From contig JAHBTW010000024.1 of assembly GCA_019638385.1 (NCBI GenBank), forward strand, positions 1 through 64,000: a stretch of 64,000 bases of DNA, in the 5' to 3' direction. Positions 1 to 7,502 of the stretch are shown in pieces. Positions within the stretch are counted from its first letter, which is position 1. Every line of letters starts with the position of its first letter. Both the position numbers and the translations under genes were made by a program. The notes beneath the pieces are model-generated. The model did no database searches and was not told the origin of the DNA. It saw only the letters and a list, made by a program, of their open reading frames with translations. The DNA comes from Saprospiraceae bacterium. Its GTDB lineage: Bacteria > Bacteroidota > Bacteroidia > Chitinophagales > Saprospiraceae.

Positions 1-387
1 GTGGGCCTGGTAGCCGCCAATTACCAACAAACCAGTACGGTGACCGCTACTTTTGCCAATGTAGGCTTCACGGGCAGCAATGTGCCGCCGCTGGAGGAAG
101 GCATAGGGCATAGGGCAGAGAGCATAGAGGCGCCGTACGGCTTTGAGGTCCATCCGAACCCGACTTCCGGGGAGTTGAATGTGGATCTTATCCAATACCT
201 CGGAAGAGAAGTGCGAGTTGAATTGTATAGCCTCACCGGGCAGTTGCTCCGTTTTGTGGAAATAGAGGAGGTGCAAACGACCGTTGAGCGACTCGACTTG
301 TCGGCGTTGCAAAGCGGGATGTATTTGGTGAAAGTAAAATCGCGCGAACTGCCTGATGTGACGCAACGCGTAGTGCTGGCGCGGTAA
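1..387 (+). CDS. C-terminal end of a T9SS-secreted protein (5' end outside window)
   Basis: Only the last 128 codons are present; the reading frame is open to the left edge, so the true start lies outside. The last ~85 residues form a type IX secretion sorting domain (type A family): a PNPTSGELNVDL motif at about residues 53-64, a short beta-sandwich with L-x-G-Q-L-L turns, and a final SGMYLVKVKS stretch before the stop. Such domains direct export through the outer membrane and are removed or anchored there. The function of the missing N-terminal part cannot be judged. The linker before the domain (about residues 33-43) is encoded by an intergenic-type word repeat (see 100-130). A strong terminator follows. 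Confidence 0.85.
   Translation: MGLVAANYQQTSTVTATFANVGFTGSNVPPLEEGIGHRAESIEAPYGFEVHPNPTSGELNVDLIQYLGREVRVELYSLTGQLLRFVEIEEVQTTVERLDLSALQSGMYLVKVKSRELPDVTQRVVLAR
100..130 (+). repeat. Word repeat (GCATAGGG/GCAGAGAG type) inside a coding linker
   Basis: The words GGCATAGGGCATAGGGCAGA and GAGCATAGAG are read in frame as part of the linker before the T9SS domain. Close relatives occur between genes at 24919-24953 (same strand) and 59578-59604 (opposite orientation). The words are the same but the arrangement differs, so this is a repeat family rather than one conserved element. Confidence 0.6.
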
Positions 388-405
388 GGGTAGGATACAG
401 GAATG

Positions 406-451
406 AAAAAGAGACAGCGGGGCAAATCGCCTCGACTGTCTCTTTTTTTTT
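406..451 (+). terminator. Rho-independent terminator after the T9SS gene
   Basis: AAAAAGAGACAG (406-417) pairs perfectly with CTGTCTCTTTTT (436-447). The loop contains a second GC stem, and the stem is followed by a T run to 451. It starts 19 nt after the stop at 387. The rest of the gap to 662 shows nothing recognisable. Confidence 0.85.
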
Positions 452-662
452 GAGCGCAAGCCGACCTTTCGTTGATGTTTTATTTGCCTGTTGCGCCGCC
501 TGCCGCAGCCGATAAACTACGAAGCCGGCTCTGGCAGGAACAGAGATAAACGACAGCGCTACCGCACTACAATACAAGCTCTTATGCGTTTCTCTTATAC
601 CTTGTATCGGGCTAACCATTTTCCAATGATTTTTTATCTTCACCGGGCTAATTCTGATTAAA

Positions 663-3308
663 TTGAAAGTCTGGCTTAGATTTTTGCTCCTTGTAGGTAT
701 CATATACCGGCTGCACTCCCCGACAGCGGCGCAAAGCCATTACACCTTTAAGCTGATCAATGAGGAGACCCGGGCCAGCTTCGGGGCGGTGCACAATCTT
801 TATCAGGATAGCCTGGGCAGGCTATGGCTGGGACACTACGGCAAAGGTCTGGAGGTCTTTGATGGCCTAAAAATCCAGCAGATAAAGGTTGATATAGATT
901 TGTCTTTTGCGAATCAACAACAGGTTTTTGAAGCCGCCCGGGGGAAATTATATCTCAATTCCGGCAAGCAGATATATGTTTTTGATCCTTTGCAGCACCG
1001 GGTAACCGATTCTATTGCAGTGGCCCCGCAAGGTCGAGCGCAGGCTACCCTGGATTTTATCGAAGTGGAGGAAGCCACCGGATGCATTTGGGGTATTCAC
1101 GCCTTATCTCAAGACCCGGGAACAGGGCGTCGACGGTATCACCTTTACTTCTCCTCCGGCGCCGATTCCATAAAACGGATGGCCCTGCCCCCGCTGCTGA
1201 CCTACGGCGAGCCGGTTATCAAACCTTTTCAAGGCGGATGTATCGTAAAAGATACGGCAGGCCTGGCCTGGCTCGATACCTCCGGGCAGGTACTGCGGAA
1301 ACTCAGGCTGCCCGCTTCCCAGCTTGCGTTAATGACCAATAATACCCTGGATATTGATCTGCAAAACCGCTTGTGGGGATATCGGGAGGAGCTCCCCTCT
1401 AGGGATTTGGTCGTGTACTACATCGATCTGGCAGATTGGTCGGTCCATGATTTTCTGCAGATACCGTACAGCCAAGTGGCCCCCACGGGCTGGATTGAAG
1501 AGTTTGCTTATCGGAAAGGCGAGGACCGGGGCTCGGTCCGCCTTGACTTGATCCGGTCAATTGATCATCAGCTTTATCTTGCTGGAGGGGTAAGATTTAT
1601 CCAGGTAGATGTCCGTACCAGGCAACAACTTCGGATCAATCAGTACATCAACGACCAAAATCCCAGGGGCGGCGACTTAATGTATGTACAGGATATTCTT
1701 GTTGACAGAACCGGCGTGCTTTTTGTGGCGATGCAATCGGGGCTTGGAAAATGGATACAACAGCCGAACGCCTTCCACATCATTCCCAGGATTAGCATAA
1801 GAGGCTTTGCAGAAGACGAACAAGGCCGGATATACGGGGCGAATGGCTTCAAAGTTTACGGCCCCCAAACGGGTATTGCCAGGTATGATCCCCGTAAGGA
1901 TACCGTGGCGTGGCTTGAGCTTCCGTTTTTCCCCTATTGGTATTCTGCGGTGTATAAATCCGGCAGGCTGTACTTTGACCTTAAAGCATTGGATTGGGAA
2001 ACCGGGGCGATTGAAAACTTCAAAGGCATTCCCTATTCAGGGAACACAAGGGCTGAGGGCACCACCAACCACCTGTTGGTGGGCACACAAACCTGGACAG
2101 CCGGCTGGGGAGACGATCAGATCAACGTGTACGATGCGAAGCGCCTGGCGTTCCTGAAGTCAATTCCGATACCGGCCTTAAAAGGTACCCTGGTAGATAT
2201 CAATGACCTGTACCTGCGCCCATCAGACCAGACCGTTTGGTTGGGTACTTTCGGGCAGGGCGCATTTGTTTTTTCCAAAGATGGAATACTGCTCCACCAC
2301 CTGAATATCCGGCCGGAAAGCCGGGTGGTACTGCAAAACAGCATTGTTTCTTCCTTTTACGAAGACCGGCAAGGCAACATGTGGCTGGGCCACAGCTCCG
2401 GTATCAGCAAAGTGGCGCCCGGCTTTGCGGGAATTCAGCATTATACCATTGATGAAAGCCGACCGGACTACTACATCATCTACGGGATACTGCCCGAGGA
2501 GGAGGATCGTTTTCTGTGGCTAAGCACAAATCATGGCCTGTTTCGTTTCGACCAACATACCGGGCTGTTCATGGACTTCCCGCTGAACCCGATGGTCATG
2601 GAGGTGGAATATAACCGTACCTCTTATCTGCGTGCTAAAAACGGCCGCTTGTATTTTGGGGGAACAGACCTGCGGAGCAAGAATGTAGCCTTCTATCCCA
2701 AGGAAGTCGTTGAACAGTATCTGGATCCGGAAAAAGGCAAAGCGCCCGTTTTTATCAGGCAGTTTTCTAAATACAGCGGCCTTACTGGTCAATTGACGAC
2801 TCAAAACCAGGGAGTAGGCACGATGAAAGAAATTGTCCTCCAGCCTGGTGACCGCTACTTCACGCTGGAGTTTTTATTAGGCGACCTCAGAAGCCCGGAA
2901 AGCCACTATTATTCCTATTATCTGGACCATTACGAAAATGACTGGAATGAGCCCGGGCGCCACAACAACCGGGTGAAGTACGAAAACCTGCCGCCGGGGA
3001 ACTACACCTTGAAAATGCGGGCTGCGCTTATGCGCGACCACCTGCCGCTCAACGAATACGAGGTAAAGGTGACGATATTGCCCTACTGGTACCAAACCTG
3101 GACTAAAAAGATTGGAATTGTTCCACATCCCTTTCCCGGGGCTCACCCCTGTATTGATGTGCGGCCGTCCTGGAGGTACGCGGGCGCGTTTACCGCAACC
3201 GGCCCTTCGAGCGGGGTCATCCTTTGGTCATCGAGATGGAAAAGTGCGTTCCCGGGGAAGGATAAGCTGGAAAAAACTTACGAGTATGCTTCCAGGGTGC
3301 TGAAGTGA
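663..3308 (+). CDS. Two-component-type beta-propeller sensor lacking an output domain
   Basis: Translation appears to begin at TTG 663, giving a short hydrophobic signal sequence ending near the TAAQ site (residues 1-24). The body carries Reg_prop-type propeller repeats (for example D-S-L-G-R-L-W-L-G near residue 50, Q-G-N-M-W-L-G near 570). A Y_Y_Y domain at about residues 740-815 ends at the sequence TWTKK. In full-length relatives a transmembrane helix and a histidine kinase or LytTR/AraC output follow at this point. Here the last ~65 residues are neither hydrophobic nor kinase-like, and the frame stops at 3308. The protein looks truncated by an old frameshift or deletion, so it may be a periplasmic remnant. 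Ligand unknown. Confidence 0.75.
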   Translation: MKVWLRFLLLVGIIYRLHSPTAAQSHYTFKLINEETRASFGAVHNLYQDSLGRLWLGHYGKGLEVFDGLKIQQIKVDIDLSFANQQQVFEAARGKLYLNSGKQIYVFDPLQHRVTDSIAVAPQGRAQATLDFIEVEEATGCIWGIHALSQDPGTGRRRYHLYFSSGADSIKRMALPPLLTYGEPVIKPFQGGCIVKDTAGLAWLDTSGQVLRKLRLPASQLALMTNNTLDIDLQNRLWGYREELPSRDLVVYYIDLADWSVHDFLQIPYSQVAPTGWIEEFAYRKGEDRGSVRLDLIRSIDHQLYLAGGVRFIQVDVRTRQQLRINQYINDQNPRGGDLMYVQDILVDRTGVLFVAMQSGLGKWIQQPNAFHIIPRISIRGFAEDEQGRIYGANGFKVYGPQTGIARYDPRKDTVAWLELPFFPYWYSAVYKSGRLYFDLKALDWETGAIENFKGIPYSGNTRAEGTTNHLLVGTQTWTAGWGDDQINVYDAKRLAFLKSIPIPALKGTLVDINDLYLRPSDQTVWLGTFGQGAFVFSKDGILLHHLNIRPESRVVLQNSIVSSFYEDRQGNMWLGHSSGISKVAPGFAGIQHYTIDESRPDYYIIYGILPEEEDRFLWLSTNHGLFRFDQHTGLFMDFPLNPMVMEVEYNRTSYLRAKNGRLYFGGTDLRSKNVAFYPKEVVEQYLDPEKGKAPVFIRQFSKYSGLTGQLTTQNQGVGTMKEIVLQPGDRYFTLEFLLGDLRSPESHYYSYYLDHYENDWNEPGRHNNRVKYENLPPGNYTLKMRAALMRDHLPLNEYEVKVTILPYWYQTWTKKIGIVPHPFPGAHPCIDVRPSWRYAGAFTATGPSSGVILWSSRWKSAFPGKDKLEKTYEYASRVLK

Positions 3309-3344
3309 CGTCATCAATAAAACCGGAGGTCAAATTAAAAAGCC

Positions 3345-3519
3345 GCTCGCGCGAGATTCCATACTCGCGTGAGTATTACGCAGGTGCTACCCAAGTTTAC
3401 CACGCATGGCGTGGCTTGTAAAAGCTCTTTTTCAGTGCAATCTCGCTCTACGGCTCCTCTACGCTCTCCGCCTATCTCGTGCGACCTATTGCGCGGGTTC
3501 TACCCACATGTGAGCCGGC
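3345..3519 (+). repeat. GC-rich repeat, copy 1, split by a 113-bp insert
   Basis: The left part (3345-3362, GCTCGCGCGAGATTCCAT) and the right part (3476-3519, starting CTCGTGCGACCTATTGCGCG) are contiguous in the second copy at 4448-4509. Here they are separated by 113 bp (3363-3475). An AT dinucleotide is present on both sides of the insert. The insert holds a small palindrome CCACGC-ATG-GCGTGG (3400-3414). Nothing else is recognisable in the 3309-3620 gap apart from the promoter box at 3594. Confidence 0.75.
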
Positions 3520-3593
3520 ATGAAGTTTTCTTCTGACCGATTGATTTTCCCTGCAAAAAATAATAATCGTCGGCCCGGTTCATTTTTTGGGTT

Positions 3594-3601
3594 TATTTTT
3601 G
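3594..3601 (+). promoter_or_regulatory. Bacteroidota -7 box (TATTTTTG) for the HNH partner gene
   Basis: TATTTTTG matches TAnnTTTG and lies 19 nt before the ATG at 3621. No convincing -33 TTTG is seen at the normal spacing. Confidence 0.45.
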
Positions 3602-3620
3602 CTACTAAAACAACCGGCCT

Positions 3621-4004
3621 ATGAGCATGCATCTTTCTTTTACCGAGCTTGTGGATGAAGCCGCCCGATTGGACTTTGAAGCGTATGAGGAATTCATTAC
3701 TGCTGTCAACAAAGTCCGGGCGAAGCAGCGACGTGGCGCTCCGGGTGCGGAATAAACAGTATTGCTGGAAGCCGCCAATCGGGGATTCCCCAGTGATCAA
3801 TGGGTTAGAATGGTGGAACTGGAGGCTAAAATGGAAGCAAGTGCGCTCTCGGAAGCAGAATATGCCGAACTCACAAAACTGACGGAGGCTTATGAACAAT
3901 TCAGCGTAGAACGCTTACAACTACTGAAAAAATTGGCATTGCTTCGCAATGTCGGCCTCGAAGACATTATGACGCAAATGGGCTTGAAGAATGGCCGGGA
4001 CTAA
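3621..4004 (+). pseudogene. HNH-partner protein interrupted by an in-frame stop
   Basis: ATG 3621 opens a 44-codon frame ending at TAA 3753-3755. The same frame continues without shift from 3756 to the stop at 4002-4004. The second half (residues after LLEAANRGFPSDQW) aligns with the C-terminal half of the intact gene at 57962-58369: the pattern LL-x3-N-x-G, W-V-R, L-(T/S)-x2-E-Y-x-E-L, E-R-x-x-L, and a final GL/VPLE-x-(I/L)-x2-x-LG. The family, usually ~130 aa, sits directly upstream of HNH endonucleases in many bacteria and is antitoxin- or accessory-like (inference). The downstream half alone could restart at TTG 3762. Most likely a nonsense-inactivated gene. Confidence 0.7.
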
Positions 4005-4021
4005 ACATTCCGCCGAGAGAG

Positions 4022-4422
4022 ATGCGGCAATTTCTGGAAGAAAGGGCCGGAGCTTGTTGCGAATATTGCAAAGCTAATGTGGTCTTCAGCCCCAATCCTT
4101 TCACAATAGATCATATTATTCCAAAAAGTGCCGGAGGCAGCGATGACCCTGAAAACCTCGCATACGCCTGCTTTGGTTGCAATCGTTCCAAGCATGATCA
4201 CACCAAAGCTTTTGACCCTTTTCACAAAGTGAGGTTGCCCTTTACAATCCAAGACGAGATAACTGGAATATCCATTTTGCCTGGGGTATAGATGCTATAA
4301 GGATTTTGGGATTGACGCCCATTGGAAGAGCTACCGTGGAAATACTAAAACTCAGCAGGTCCGAGTTGATCCGTATGAGAGAGGAATTAGTGGCCGTAAA
4401 CCGGCATCCTCCTCGCGGTTGA
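4022..4422 (+). pseudogene. HNH endonuclease, frameshifted
   Basis: ATG 4022 starts 17 nt after the partner gene. The protein shows the first zinc knuckle CEYC, the FTIDHIIPKSAGG core with catalytic DH, the NLAYACFGCNRSKHD segment with the second CxxC, and HNH spacing. At about 4238-4244 (ttgcccttt) the frame breaks: the first frame ends at 4291. The expected continuation (LYNPRRDNW, then HFAW, then GLTPIGRATVEIL) is read one frame over and runs to TGA 4420-4422. A single missing base in the T tract explains this. An intact gene would give ~133 aa. The second pair at 57.7-58.4 kb carries a related, also damaged HNH gene. Confidence 0.8.
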
Positions 4423-4447
4423 GTTGCATAGAGGGCAAGCGCACCAC

Positions 4448-4509
4448 GCTCGCGCGAGATTCCATCTCGTGCGACCTATTGCGCGGTTTCCACCCGCATG
4501 TGAGCCGGC
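4448..4509 (+). repeat. GC-rich repeat, copy 2 (uninterrupted)
   Basis: This 62-bp copy matches the split element at 3345-3519 with only a few mismatches in the right half (GCGCGGTTTCCACCCGCATG against GCGCGGGTTCTACCCACATG). The two copies flank the decayed HNH pair in the same orientation, which could reflect recombination or a composite insertion. Confidence 0.75.
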
Positions 4510-4537
4510 GCGCTACTCACCGGCCACCGCTCTCCCC

Positions 4538-4755
4538 ACCAAAACATTTAAAAAACAATCACCGATTCCGGCCTCATGGCCGGAACCACTATCCACCCGT
4601 TTCTGACGTACTGCCTCCCCAGCGACATGAAACCACCCCACCCCTCAAAATTCTCAAACCTATACCCCGCTCGTTCCGAATGGCCTGTTTTTGCAGTTTG
4701 AGCAATTTGCAACAACTTCCCGACCGCTATCGCGACGACCGTCGCACCCAATTAC
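4538..4755 (+). pseudogene. Duplicated mfd upstream region and first ~19 codons
   Basis: Positions 4655-4755 match 7633-7733 over 101 bp with six mismatches and no gaps. A second patch (4538-4596, ACCAAAA to CCGGAACCAC) matches 7503-7552 more loosely. The coding part starts at TTG 4698 where real mfd has GTG 7676. It reads SNLQQLPDRYRDDRRTQL, then breaks off into unrelated sequence after 4755. The -7 box of the real copy (TATTTTTG) is TGTTTTTG here. It is a dead 5' fragment of mfd on the far side of the sigma-factor operon. The 4423-4782 gap holds nothing else. Confidence 0.85.
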
Positions 4756-4782
4756 CGGCAGCAACCTCAGCGCGAGCGGGAA

Positions 4783-6165
4783 CTATAAAGCCCTCTTTAT
4801 ACCCAGATTTAAACCGAAGACCCGTGGCTGAACCGTTGTCGTATTATTACTGCCTGAAAATAAATCTGATTTTGCCAGTGACTGCGAAAGATAGACGCCA
4901 ACTATCAAATCTGTTTTATTCAGGCTGTAGGAAAATCGCAAGGCTGCATCTGCGTTCAAAAGCCATTTGTTTTGTGCAACCGTATTAGGGCCAAGTGCTA
5001 TTATGGACTCGGAATCGTCTATGGCTCTGCCTGTGTACCTGAAGCGATAGGAGGGAGACAAATACATTAGAAACTGACTCTGCCATCGCGGGCTGATTAT
5101 AAACTGTTTACCAACACCCACATTTAAGGAGGCCATGTCAACGTAGTTGTTGTGGAAAACTCGTCGGGTTTGTCTGATGACTTGCCGTTGGGAGAAGTTG
5201 ACGTATGTTCCCAAATCTTTTTCAAAATAGAAAGTGCTATGGAGCCGTCGGTAACCCAATCCAATACTAAACAGCCAATTGTTTTTCAGCTCTTTTTCAA
5301 GTAGGATTTGGTAACTGTTTCCCCAGGCAGGTGTTTCCGCATCATTCAGGCTTGCACTACTGTGGTTCATCTGTGCTTTGTTCGTGCCGATGCTCACGAG
5401 CAGAGCCATAGACTTTGCCGCATGCTTTGTATCGGGATCAGCATGCGCATGGGAGGATACAGTAAGACGGTTTTCTGACGACGTGGAACGTACAGGTCCA
5501 ACAGGTAAAACGTTCAGAAAAGCACAAGGAGCCGGCAAATCCCTGCGGACCGGACTGGTTTCTTGCGTACTGTCAAGGAGCGAAGGATCCGTTAGACTTA
5601 GCGTTTCTGCTTTTGCGGATTCAATGTCATTTGATTTCGGAGCTTGACTCAAAGACAAGGGCTTACCTTCCTCCACATCTGTCTTGGCGAGTCGTTCCGT
5701 TTTGAAGGTTTTTTGACTTATGGCATTATTGCCGGGAATCGTATTTTCTCCGGCATCCTGGGGATGCGCCATATCTGCCTTGGCGAGTCGTTCCGGTTTG
5801 AAGGTTTTTTGATTTTCGGCATTATTGCCGGTAATCGTATTTTCTCCGGCATCCTGGGGGTGCGTCATATCCACAGAGGCGTCCTCTTTTGGGGGGCTAA
5901 TTTTGCTGTTTTGGCTTTGTATGCCTATTGGATCATTTTCAGGGACTGGCTGGCTTTGGGTATTGTCGTGCTGATACACATACCATAATCCGCTACCCAT
6001 TCCTACGGCGCCTATCAGGAAGAATAGCATCCAGGGCAATATTCGGCGCTTTCGTTTTGCTGGAGGCAAAGTGAAATTCATATTCTCCCAACTTAATTCA
6101 GTTGGAACAGGTAGCTCATCCTGAGTGTTTGACTTGATAAAGTCATCAAATTGAGAAGGTTCCAT
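4783..6165 (-). CDS. Inner-membrane helix plus outer-membrane beta-barrel protein, sigma-factor partner
   Basis: 460 aa. Residues 1-40 are a charged, presumably cytoplasmic segment ending KRKRR. Residues 41-63 form one transmembrane helix (ILPWMLFFLIGAVGMGSGLW). Residues 64-250 are a polar Ser/Pro/Thr-rich linker holding two 32-residue tandem repeats (about 99-162). Residues ~251-460 alternate like an outer-membrane beta-barrel (GLGYRR, LNVGVGKQF, LMYLSPSYRFRY, final LNLGIKRAL). It starts 6 nt after the ECF sigma gene, so the cytoplasmic tail may act as an anti-sigma domain with the barrel as envelope sensor or anchor (inference). Base composition is AT-richer than mfd next door. Confidence 0.75.
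   Translation of the reverse strand: MEPSQFDDFIKSNTQDELPVPTELSWENMNFTLPPAKRKRRILPWMLFFLIGAVGMGSGLWYVYQHDNTQSQPVPENDPIGIQSQNSKISPPKEDASVDMTHPQDAGENTITGNNAENQKTFKPERLAKADMAHPQDAGENTIPGNNAISQKTFKTERLAKTDVEEGKPLSLSQAPKSNDIESAKAETLSLTDPSLLDSTQETSPVRRDLPAPCAFLNVLPVGPVRSTSSENRLTVSSHAHADPDTKHAAKSMALLVSIGTNKAQMNHSSASLNDAETPAWGNSYQILLEKELKNNWLFSIGLGYRRLHSTFYFEKDLGTYVNFSQRQVIRQTRRVFHNNYVDMASLNVGVGKQFIISPRWQSQFLMYLSPSYRFRYTGRAIDDSESIIALGPNTVAQNKWLLNADAALRFSYSLNKTDLIVGVYLSQSLAKSDLFSGSNNTTTVQPRVFGLNLGIKRAL
5675..5871 (-). repeat. Two tandem 96-bp coding repeats
   Basis: Two copies with a 96-bp period (the word CTTGGCGAGTCGTTCCG begins at 5683 and 5779) encode two near-identical 32-residue linker units in the membrane/barrel protein. 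High DNA identity suggests recent duplication by slippage or unequal crossing-over. Confidence 0.9.
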
Positions 6166-6171
6166 GGTACG

Positions 6172-6756
6172 TCAAATGGTTTTACTATTATTGTCAAAGA
6201 GAGAGACCATTTCTTTAAAGTGGGTCCGAAGCTGCTTCATGGCCCATATTCGGCCACGATGAACAAGGACTCTGGAGGTGCTTTCCGGAATCCTTAATTG
6301 TTCAGCAATCTCTGAATGAGTGTACCCGTCAATAATCGAGAGGTTGAAAGCAGTGATATATTTGGCGGGCATTTTATTCAATAGAGCGTACAGTTCTTGT
6401 TGGTCAATATCCCAATCCACCGGAATGGTAAAACCGCTATCAATGAGGTTAATTTCATCAGAACCTCCCGTACTGTAATCAATATTCCTCTTCCTTTTTT
6501 GATGCAAAATTTGGTTGATGGTAATTCTGGTTATCCAGGTTTTAAAAGCGGCCTTAGTGGCATCATATCGATCTAAAGAGTTGAAAATCTCCATGAAAAT
6601 CACCTGCATATGATCTTTGATGTCTATAGTTGACACACCGTATCGGACACAAATGGTATAAACATAAGCCTGGTATTTTTCATAAAGTGCCTTAAAGGAG
6701 CGTTGCGCTCCTTTAAGGCACTCTTGAATGAGTTGTTGATCCGAACTTTCCACCAT
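6172..6756 (-). CDS. ECF-type RNA polymerase sigma factor
   Basis: 194 aa, normal for an ECF sigma factor. Region 2 spans about residues 20-90 (ALYEKYQAYVYTIC, then MEIFNSLDRYD and FKTWITRITINQ). Region 4 spans about 125-180 (LPAKY-type NKMPAKYITAFNL, HSEIAEQLRIPESTSRVLVHRGR helix-turn-helix). It is the middle gene of a minus-strand trio: lipoprotein (44 nt upstream), sigma, then the membrane/barrel protein (6 nt downstream). It probably redirects RNA polymerase in response to an envelope signal relayed by that partner (inference). Codons ~12-24 are encoded by a perfect 17-bp inverted repeat (6686-6722). Confidence 0.9.
   Translation of the reverse strand: MVESSDQQLIQECLKGAQRSFKALYEKYQAYVYTICVRYGVSTIDIKDHMQVIFMEIFNSLDRYDATKAAFKTWITRITINQILHQKRKRNIDYSTGGSDEINLIDSGFTIPVDWDIDQQELYALLNKMPAKYITAFNLSIIDGYTHSEIAEQLRIPESTSRVLVHRGRIWAMKQLRTHFKEMVSLFDNNSKTI
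6686..6722 (-). promoter_or_regulatory. Perfect 17-bp hairpin within the sigma-factor coding start
   Basis: AGTGCCTTAAAGGAGCG (6686-6702) and CGCTCCTTTAAGGCACT (6706-6722) are perfect complements with a 3-nt loop. In the sigma mRNA this stem begins about 35 nt after the start codon, where it could slow or gate translation or act as a DNA site. The encoded residues (ECLKGAQRSFKAL) fit the family, so the palindrome coexists with coding constraint. Confidence 0.6.
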
Positions 6757-6800
6757 GAGGAATTTAAGGTCAGGAGTTCTATTTTAAAAAGAACGGCGAA

Positions 6801-7337
6801 TTAATTGCACCATGGAGAAACATCTACAACTTCGGCTGTAAATTCAACAGAATAGGGTACCTCGGCGCCACTCAATAGCCGGAAGACGCCTGACATGCTC
6901 CCCTGAACATATTCACTATTGGCTTCTTCAATAGTGATTATTGCCTCGGCATCTAAAACAACAGAGGTGATTTCAACACCGCCTAAATCCTCGGTAAATG
7001 CGGCGCCGCCAAGCGTGATTACTTCCGTACCGTCATTGGCATAATAAATCAAAAAATCATTAACCATGAAGTCATCAGAAATAATGAGCGTGTCAAGAAG
7101 AAGTTGATTGTTCGAGACGTTGAAGAATACGCTGCCGTCATCACCAGCGCAATAGGTGGCATAGGCATTGTATTCTGTAGTGGCGCCATTCATCGTTAAT
7201 GCCATTTTGGGCACGACGGTGTCAACAACTACTTCATCTACAACATCGAAGTTTTCCTTTTCACAAGAGGCGAAGAAAAGTGTAAAAACGAAAGCAAAAA
7301 GAGAAAGTTTGCTAACCTTTGAAATTGAAAGTTTCAT
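6801..7337 (-). CDS. Secreted lipoprotein, first gene of the sigma operon
   Basis: The likely start is ATG 7337 (MKLSISKVSKL), because the 24 nt upstream, although open, lack a signal-like start and overlap a palindrome. The signal peptide runs to lipobox FFASC, giving a lipidated Cys near residue 25 and a 154-residue mature protein. The mature part is acidic and beta-rich (DTLIISDDFMVNDFLIYY, VEITSVVLDAEAIITIEE) and matches no family I can name. It is probably co-transcribed with the sigma factor 44 nt downstream and could be a target or input of that system. Confidence 0.7.
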   Translation of the reverse strand: MKLSISKVSKLSLFAFVFTLFFASCEKENFDVVDEVVVDTVVPKMALTMNGATTEYNAYATYCAGDDGSVFFNVSNNQLLLDTLIISDDFMVNDFLIYYANDGTEVITLGGAAFTEDLGGVEITSVVLDAEAIITIEEANSEYVQGSMSGVFRLLSGAEVPYSVEFTAEVVDVSPWCN

Positions 7338-7351
7338 AAAGCATTGAAATT

Positions 7352-7387
7352 TTGATTGCAATCAACAGCTTGAACTGCTTGATTGCA
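7352..7387 (-). promoter_or_regulatory. Palindrome TTGATTGCAATCAA with a distal half-site
   Basis: The 14-bp perfect palindrome at 7352-7365 is followed by a third half-site TTGATTGCA at 7379-7387, so a hairpin (TGCAATCAA/TTGATTGCA) can also form. It lies 15-50 nt upstream of the lipoprotein start and could be an operator or leader hairpin for the sigma operon (inference). The remainder of the 7362-7675 gap is the mfd upstream region. Confidence 0.5.
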
Positions 7388-7502
7388 GTGGTTAAAAATT
7401 GTTTGTCAATTGCATTATTAGCAGAAGTATGTGGTAGCGTTTCAGATGTAGCTCTTTTTTTAAAAAAATTTGTACCCACCCCATCGGCTCCCGGTCTTCC
7501 CT

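Noticed and set aside
4419..4988. 189-codon plus-strand frame
   Set aside because: It reads across the repeat, the mfd fragment and the antisense of the barrel gene, with no domain.
5378..5988. Plus-strand frames carrying 32-residue repeats
   Set aside because: They are the antisense of the tandem repeat in the membrane/barrel protein.
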